From positions 6,882,001-6,946,000 of the forward strand of contig NZ_CP009110.1 of assembly GCF_000739085.1 (NCBI RefSeq): a stretch of 64,000 nucleotides of DNA. The letters are read 5' to 3'. Each line of letters begins with the position of its first letter. The stretch's first letter is position 1. Origin of the DNA: Amycolatopsis methanolica 239. Its GTDB lineage: Bacteria; Actinomycetota; Actinomycetes; Mycobacteriales; Pseudonocardiaceae. The translations under genes were made by a program, and so were the position numbers. Shown here one piece after another: positions 57,590 to 64,000 of this stretch. The notes beneath the pieces are model-generated. The model did not search any database, was not told where the DNA came from, and saw only the letters and a list, made by a program, of their open reading frames with translations.

Positions 57590-58146
57590 AGCCCCAGCGC
57601 GACGGGCGGCGGGCCCGCGGCGAGAAGCGGCGGCAGGAGATCATCGACGCGACGCTGCGGGTGATCGAGCGGGACGGCGTCGCGGGGGTGACCCACCGGA
57701 CGGTCGCGGCCGAGGCCGGGGTGCCGACGACGTCGACGACCTACCACTTCGAGACGCTCGACGACCTGCTGATCGCGACCTTGATCTCGTGCGCGCGCGA
57801 CATGGCGACCGAGGTGTACTGGACGATCGACCGGGCCCGGTCGCGGGGCAGCCGCGGCGCTTCCGAGGTGGCGACGCTGCTCGCGGAGGCGCTGGGCCCG
57901 CGGCGGGGCCGGACGATGGCGGAGTACGAGCTGTACCTGCTGGCCGCGCGGCGGCCCGAGCTGCGGCCGGCGGCGCGGCGGTGGCTGGACGTGCTGACGA
58001 CGATGGTGCGCCCGGACGACCTGGTGGCGCTGCGGGTGTTCCTGGCCGGGATCGACGGGCTGCTGATCCAGGGCCTCATCGACGACGAGCCGCCGACCGC
58101 CGAGGAGCTCCGGCCGACCGTGGAGTACCTGCTGAAACCCCGGTAA
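57586..58146 (+). CDS. TetR-family regulator
   Basis: 186 residues from a GTG overlapping the SMR stop (GTGA). HTH: QEIIDATLRVIERDGVAGVT then RTVAAEAGVPTTSTTYHFET. Translational coupling to the efflux gene implies autoregulation of the SMR pump by its own substrates. Confidence 0.88.
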   Translation: MKPQRDGRRARGEKRRQEIIDATLRVIERDGVAGVTHRTVAAEAGVPTTSTTYHFETLDDLLIATLISCARDMATEVYWTIDRARSRGSRGASEVATLLAEALGPRRGRTMAEYELYLLAARRPELRPAARRWLDVLTTMVRPDDLVALRVFLAGIDGLLIQGLIDDEPPTAEELRPTVEYLLKPR

Positions 58147-59613
58147 TCAGCGCGGGACCGGCACCGTGTGGGCGACCGCCGCTGTCGCGGACACCCGTTC
58201 GGCCGCGACCCCCCGGTGGGTGCGGCGCGCGGCCAGCATGCCGAGCAGGACCCCGGCCGCGGAGAAGATCGCCAGCGCCAGCGACGCCCTCCCGAAACCG
58301 GTGGCGAGAGCGTCCGCCGGAGCACCTCCGGTCGCCGTCCGGGTCGCCGCGACCGAGGAGTAGATCCCGGCCACGACGGCGGTCAGCACGGCACCCCCGA
58401 CGTAGCGCGCCATGTTCGACACCCCGGACGCGGCGCCGACGTCCTCGTCGCGGACCGCGCTCGTCGACAGCGCCGAGGCGGGCCCGTTGGACAGCCCCAG
58501 CCCCACCGCGATCCCCAGCAGGGACGGCAGGATCGCCCAGTACGACCACGACGCGCGGATCACGGCGAGCACCGCGAACCCGGCGGTCATCAGCACGAAC
58601 CCGGCCACGATCACCGGCCGGGGCCCGAACTTGTGCGCCAGCGGCGTGACCGCGGGGGCGACCGCGACGACGAGCGCCGCCACCGGCAGGCACGCCAGTC
58701 CGGCCAGCAGGCTGCTCATCCCGAACGTCGCCGGGTCCTGGAAGTAGAGGCTGATCAGGAACGACAACCCGGCGATCGCGCCCGCCCCGATGAGGATCGC
58801 CAGCGTCGCGCCGACCAGCACCGGGTTCCGCAGCAGCCGCAGGTCGACCAGCGGCGCGGCCATCCGGTGCTCCACCACCGGGAAGGCGATCGCGGCGAGC
58901 GCCGTGACGGCAAGGCAGACCACGGTGGGCACCGACCACCAGCCCCAGTCCGAACCCTTCGTCATCGCGAACACGAAGGGCGCCAGCACGCAGGCCACCA
59001 GCAGCGTGCCAGGGACGTCGATCGAGCGGGGCCGGTCCGGGTCGCGGGACTCCGGCACCGTCCGCAAAGTCCAGGGGACGCACGCGGCGGCGACCGCGGC
59101 GGCGATCCAGAACAGGCCCTGCCACCCGGCGGCCTCGTTGAGGACACCGCCGACCACGGGCCCGGCCGCGGCGCCGGCGGCCGCCGCGGCGCCCCAGTAC
59201 GCGACCGAGCGCATCTGCGCCGGCCCCTCGGTCACGACCGATAGCAGGCTGAGCCCGGAGGCGAGGATCGCGGCGCCCGCGGCCCCCTGCACGACCCTGC
59301 CGACGACGACCATCCACCCGCCGGGCGCGAGCGCGATCAGGACGCACGACACCACGAACAGCCCGAGACCCAGCACGAACACCCGGCGGCGCCCGAAGAC
59401 GTCGCCGAGCGCGCCGGACGTCACGATCGTCGCGGCCCCGACGAGCATGTACCCGGTGACCGCCCACTGCAGCACCGCCAAGGACGTGCCGAGGTCCGCG
59501 CTGATCGACGGCAGCAGGATGCTGACCGCCGAGGTGTTCACGTTGACGATGAAGGTGGAGACGCACGCGGTGCCGAGCACCCCGCCGGTCTTCACCGCGC
59601 TGGTCGTGGCCAT
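58147..59613 (-). CDS. MFS drug transporter (DHA2, 14-helix type)
   Basis: 488 residues with about 14 helices. Signatures: CVSTFIVNVNTSAVSILLPS, LQWAVTGYMLVGAATIVTSG, GALGDVFGRRRVFVLG and the motif C-like AAAAGAAAGPVVGGVL typical of drug antiporters. The ATG at 59613 has a GGGGAGGCGGA site. Its stop abuts the TetR stop, convergent. Related to EmrB/QacA. Confidence 0.85.
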   Translation of the reverse strand: MATTSAVKTGGVLGTACVSTFIVNVNTSAVSILLPSISADLGTSLAVLQWAVTGYMLVGAATIVTSGALGDVFGRRRVFVLGLGLFVVSCVLIALAPGGWMVVVGRVVQGAAGAAILASGLSLLSVVTEGPAQMRSVAYWGAAAAAGAAAGPVVGGVLNEAAGWQGLFWIAAAVAAACVPWTLRTVPESRDPDRPRSIDVPGTLLVACVLAPFVFAMTKGSDWGWWSVPTVVCLAVTALAAIAFPVVEHRMAAPLVDLRLLRNPVLVGATLAILIGAGAIAGLSFLISLYFQDPATFGMSSLLAGLACLPVAALVVAVAPAVTPLAHKFGPRPVIVAGFVLMTAGFAVLAVIRASWSYWAILPSLLGIAVGLGLSNGPASALSTSAVRDEDVGAASGVSNMARYVGGAVLTAVVAGIYSSVAATRTATGGAPADALATGFGRASLALAIFSAAGVLLGMLAARRTHRGVAAERVSATAAVAHTVPVPR

Positions 59614-59695
59614 TCCGCCTCCCCGCGTGCGCGTCGTCTGGCGACCATGACGTGCGGCCGCCAGGCGGCACCTCATCCGGGGGAGGTGAAAGAAC

Positions 59696-60238
59696 TCAGC
59701 CCTTGTTCTCGTAAACCGGCACGATCATCGCGCGCGCCAGCGTCGCCCCGAACATGTTGAAGCCGAGGAACGCCGGCGTCGCGGTGTCGGGGAGGTCCAG
59801 GGACTCCACGGCGAGCGCGTGCACCACGAAGAAGTACCGGTGCGGCCCGTGCCCCGGCGGCGGCGCGGCGCCAAGGAACTGCCGCACGCCACCGTCGTTG
59901 GTCACCGTCACGGCGCCGGACGGCAGGCCGGAGCCTGACGCGTCCCCTGCTCCCGACGGGAGCGAGGTCACCGAGGCCGGGATGTTGTAGACCGCCCAGT
60001 GCCAGAACCCGCTGGCGGTCGGGGCGTCCGGGTCGTAGCAGGTCACGGCGAAGCTCTTGGTCTCAGCCGGGAAGCCGTCCCACGCCAGGTGCGGCGACCG
60101 GTCCTCGCCGCCGGGGACGCCGAAGATCCCGCTGAGGTGCGGCGCCGCGAGCGTCTCCCCGTCCGCTACGTCGTCGCTGCGCACCGTGAAGGCCGGCACC
60201 GACGGCAGGAAGTCGTACGGATTCGGTGGTTGTGGCAT
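59696..60238 (-). CDS. YbhB/YbcL-family Raf-kinase-inhibitor-like (PEBP) protein
   Basis: 180 residues, cytoplasmic. PEBP fold: HLSGIFGVPGGEDRSPHLAW, FAVTCYDPDAPTASGFWHWA with the ligand-pocket DPDAP and HW, then PPPGHGPHRYFFVVHALAVE. Full length for the family. Ligand unknown. Single-gene unit. Confidence 0.9.
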   Translation of the reverse strand: MPQPPNPYDFLPSVPAFTVRSDDVADGETLAAPHLSGIFGVPGGEDRSPHLAWDGFPAETKSFAVTCYDPDAPTASGFWHWAVYNIPASVTSLPSGAGDASGSGLPSGAVTVTNDGGVRQFLGAAPPPGHGPHRYFFVVHALAVESLDLPDTATPAFLGFNMFGATLARAMIVPVYENKG

Positions 60239-60386
60239 CGATTCCTCCTCGTCACAGAGTGGCCAGTGATCACCCTAGTGCCGTTCGGGGTGCCCCCCGG
60301 GATGAACCGGGGGCTTCCCCGATACCGGCGCGCCACGCCCAGGCCATAGCGTGACCGGCACAGCAAAGTTCACGGGGGAGGACGCA

Positions 60387-61064
60387 ATGCGCAAGCCGGC
60401 ACTCGCGATAGGCGGGATCGCGCTCATCGTGGCGGGGATCGGGCTCGCGCTCGGCTCGAACTGGAACTGGTGGCGCATCTCGGACCGCGCCGAGATCACC
60501 GAAACCGTCGCCCAGCCGGTGTCGTCGGTCCGCGTCGACAACAACTCCGGCGATGTGCGGATCCGCGTCGAGGACACCGCCACGACGTCGGTCAACCAGG
60601 TCCTCCACTACGACGGCGACCGGCCTGCCCGCGCCTTCCGCCTGGAGGGTGCCCAGCTGGTGCTGGACGGCTGCGGCGGGGCTTGCACCGTCGACTACGA
60701 GGTGGTCGTCCCGCGCGGGACCACTGTGACCGGCGAGGTCCGCTCCGGCAGCCTCAGCGTCTACGGCACCGCGTCGGTGGACCTGGCCGCCAGTTCCGGG
60801 GACATCCGCGTCGAGGACGTCACCGGCCCGGTCACGGCCCGCACCAAGTCGGGCAGCATCGAGGTCGACCTCGCGACCGCGCAGAACGTCCGCGCCGAGG
60901 CCCAGAGCGGCGACATCCGCATCGTGGTGCCCGCCGACCGCTACCGGGTCACCGGCGAGACCAGGAGCGGCGACCGGTCGATCGACGTCGTCCAGGCCCC
61001 GTCGGCCCCGTACGTCCTCGACGTCAGCACCTCCAGCGGCGACGCGAGCGTGACCCAGGCATGA
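60387..61064 (+). CDS. DUF4097 beta-helix protein, membrane-anchored
   Basis: 225 residues. An N-terminal signal-anchor (ALAIGGIALIVAGIGLALGS) followed by repeating adhesin-like turns: VRVDNNSGDVRIRVED, VRSGSLSVYG, ASSGDIRVEDVTGPVTARTK, SGSIEVDL, AQSGDIRIVVPADR. This is the DUF4097 right-handed beta-helix. GGGGGAGGA precedes the ATG. Its stop overlaps the start of the broken hydrolase (ATGA). Confidence 0.85.
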   Translation: MRKPALAIGGIALIVAGIGLALGSNWNWWRISDRAEITETVAQPVSSVRVDNNSGDVRIRVEDTATTSVNQVLHYDGDRPARAFRLEGAQLVLDGCGGACTVDYEVVVPRGTTVTGEVRSGSLSVYGTASVDLAASSGDIRVEDVTGPVTARTKSGSIEVDLATAQNVRAEAQSGDIRIVVPADRYRVTGETRSGDRSIDVVQAPSAPYVLDVSTSSGDASVTQA

Positions 61065-62142
61065 TCCCCGCGCTCGCCCTCACCGCCACCGCGCTCTCGC
61101 TGCTGGTCAACCCGGGCGGTCCGGGCGGATCCGCCGCCGATGTCGTCGGCTACGGCGGCCTCGGCCTGGCCACGCCCGAGTTCGCCGAGCTCAACCAGCG
61201 GTTCGACATCATCGGCTTCGGCTGCCGCGGGCCCCGCGACGTCGACACGGCCACCGTCGCCGAGGACGTCGAGCGGATCCGGCTCGCCATCGGCGAGGAG
61301 CGGATCTCGTGGCTGGGCGCTCGTACGGCACCGAGAGCGGCGCGCTCTACGCCGCCCGCCACCCGCAGCAGGTGCGCGCGATGGTCCTGGACGGCGCGGG
61401 CGACCACGCCCTGCCGATGCGGCGGGCCGTGCTCGACGCGGCCGCGGCGACCGAGGACGCCCTGCTGCGCTTCGCGCGGTGGTGCGCGAGCACCTGCGGC
61501 GACGACGTGCTCGCCCGCTACGACGCGCTCATGACCACCGGCGCGCCCTCGGCGCGGCTCGGCCGCCACGCCACGCCCGAGGAGCTGGCTGCGGGCGTCT
61601 ACTCCCACCTGTACTTCCCGCAGCTGTGGCCGCGGCTGGCCGATACGCTCCGCGCCGCGCCGACGGACGCCAGCGCCCTGACCTCGGCCATGCCCTTCGG
61701 CTCGGCCGAGTACCCCGCCTACCGGGCCATCGGCTGCCAGGACTTCCCGTCACCCTTCACCGGCCCGGCCGACCTGCGCCGGATGGCCGGCCGGGTCCGG
61801 GAAGCCGCGCCGCACAGCTGGCGCTACTCCGAGTTCTGGGACTTCGCGTCGGGCTGCCTCGGCTGGCCCGTCCCGGCGGCGAACCCGCCGCACGCCGAGC
61901 CCGTTCGCGGGGCCCCGCCGATCCTGGTGGTCGGCGGGGAGCACGACCCGGCCACGCCGCTGACCTGGGCGCGCGGCCTCGCGGCCCGGATCGAGCGCAG
62001 CGTGCTGCTCACCTACGCCGACGACGGCCACACCGGGGTCTACAACTCCGCCTGTGCGCGGTCCCACGAGGCGGCCTACCTGATTTCGGGTACGCCGGGA
62101 ACAACACCGCAGACCCGCTCGTTACCCTGTCAGAAAGGTTGA
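61061..62142 (+). pseudogene. Tripeptidyl-aminopeptidase-like alpha/beta hydrolase, broken
   Basis: The ATG overlaps the DUF4097 stop. A short signal-like start (MIPALALTATALSLL) is joined directly to VNPGGPGGSAADVVGYGG, so the ~60-70 residues normally between signal peptide and the PGGPGGS oxyanion motif are missing. Near 61318 the frame then shifts: ...GEERISWLG is continued in another frame by RSYGTESGALYAARHPQQVR (nucleophile Ser in GRSYGT), ending with PPILVVGGEHDPATPLTWAR and the catalytic His in YADDGHTGVYNSAC. Both defects point to a dead gene. Confidence 0.75.
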
Positions 62143-62158
62143 GCGAGCAACACTCAAG
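62138..62158. promoter_or_regulatory. HAIR element 1 (HspR site) upstream of dnaK
   Basis: GTTGAGC, 7 bp, ACTCAAG: compare the HspR consensus CTTGAGT-N7-ACTCAAG. The right half is perfect and the left half matches in 5 of 7. It overlaps the stop of the broken hydrolase gene. Confidence 0.75.
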
Positions 62159-62163
62159 TCTGA

Positions 62164-62193
62164 TTGACGTCCAACACGCGCCCGAGATAGAAC
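62164..62193 (+). promoter_or_regulatory. dnaK promoter
   Basis: TTGACG (62164-62169), 18 bp, TAGAAC (62188-62193). A good housekeeping promoter placed between the two HAIR elements. Confidence 0.7.
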
Positions 62194-62213
62194 TTGAGTA
62201 CCACCCGCTCAAC
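62193..62213. promoter_or_regulatory. HAIR element 2 (HspR site) upstream of dnaK
   Basis: CTTGAGT, 7 bp, GCTCAAC: perfect left half, right half 5 of 7. It touches the -10 box and covers the likely transcription start, suited to repression by HspR. Confidence 0.75.
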
Positions 62214-62275
62214 GCGGGCGCGAAACCGCAGCTCACCGGGGCTGCGCACACAGCATGACCAGGAGGGAACACACC

Positions 62276-64000
<1,725 letters not shown>

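Overview
The window is high-GC actinobacterial DNA. Gene families and habits point to the Pseudonocardiales, probably an Amycolatopsis-like organism: GTG/TTG starts, 4-bp start/stop overlaps, PASTA, DUF3040, DUF742 and DUF6328-type proteins, an Rv0338c-like Fe-S reductase close to dnaK, and a pSAM2/pMEA-type integrative element. This placement is an inference from content; no rRNA or other phylogenetic marker was compared.

Layout. (1) 1-13.1 kb: small envelope genes, then a secreted GH64 beta-1,3-glucanase and GH18 chitinase pair, a large exported SBP56-like protein, a membrane protein, two small secreted proteins, a YeeE-type thiosulfate transporter, a dienelactone-hydrolase operon ending in an apparently frameshifted acetyltransferase, two overlapping fluoride-channel genes, and small DUF genes. 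(2) 13.5-22.2 kb: a carbohydrate locus with a LacI regulator divergent from a three-gene overlapping operon (MFS transporter, large GH106-like hydrolase, GH78 alpha-L-rhamnosidase). (3) 22.2-26.8 kb: dusB, an ion channel, a membrane-anchored Nudix protein and a nucleotidyltransferase. (4) 26.7-29.9 kb: a decayed patch with a frameshifted nucleotidyltransferase, a methyltransferase that has lost its stop, a MarR/GbsR regulator and a broken alpha/beta hydrolase. (5) 30.0-45.9 kb: a tandem array of actinomycete integrative elements (AICEs) in the 3' end of tRNA-Gly(CCC). Three 42-bp copies of the tRNA 3' half (31251, 33619, 45864) delimit a 2.4-kb remnant (element 1) and a 12.3-kb apparently complete element (element 2). 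Left-end and right-end relics at 30.02-31.25 kb show a third, eroded element (element 0). (6) 46-64 kb: chromosomal genes again, including an MpaB-family oxygenase, dcd, a nucleotidyltransferase broken by a 31-bp duplication, a sugar porter, acyl-CoA dehydrogenase with TetR, a CDF transporter, DUF742, a large Fe-S reductase, SMR/TetR, a drug MFS, a PEBP protein, DUF4097, a broken peptidase-like hydrolase, and dnaK with two HspR (HAIR) sites. dnaK runs off the window.

How it works together. Element 2 carries a GntR regulator facing an array of nine CTAG motifs, a Pra-like activator, small zinc-ribbon proteins, a TraB-type FtsK translocase, a RepSA-like rolling-circle initiator, Xis and Int. 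It also carries A+T-richer cargo near its left end: two overlapping genes, one a winged-helix protein and one with a PLD-like HDRW domain. This pair is my best candidate for an undescribed (probably defence) system. Several genes outside the elements carry one or more frame breaks. At least two of these (a 31-bp tandem duplication and a peptidase that also lacks N-terminal sequence) look like genuine decay rather than base-call error.
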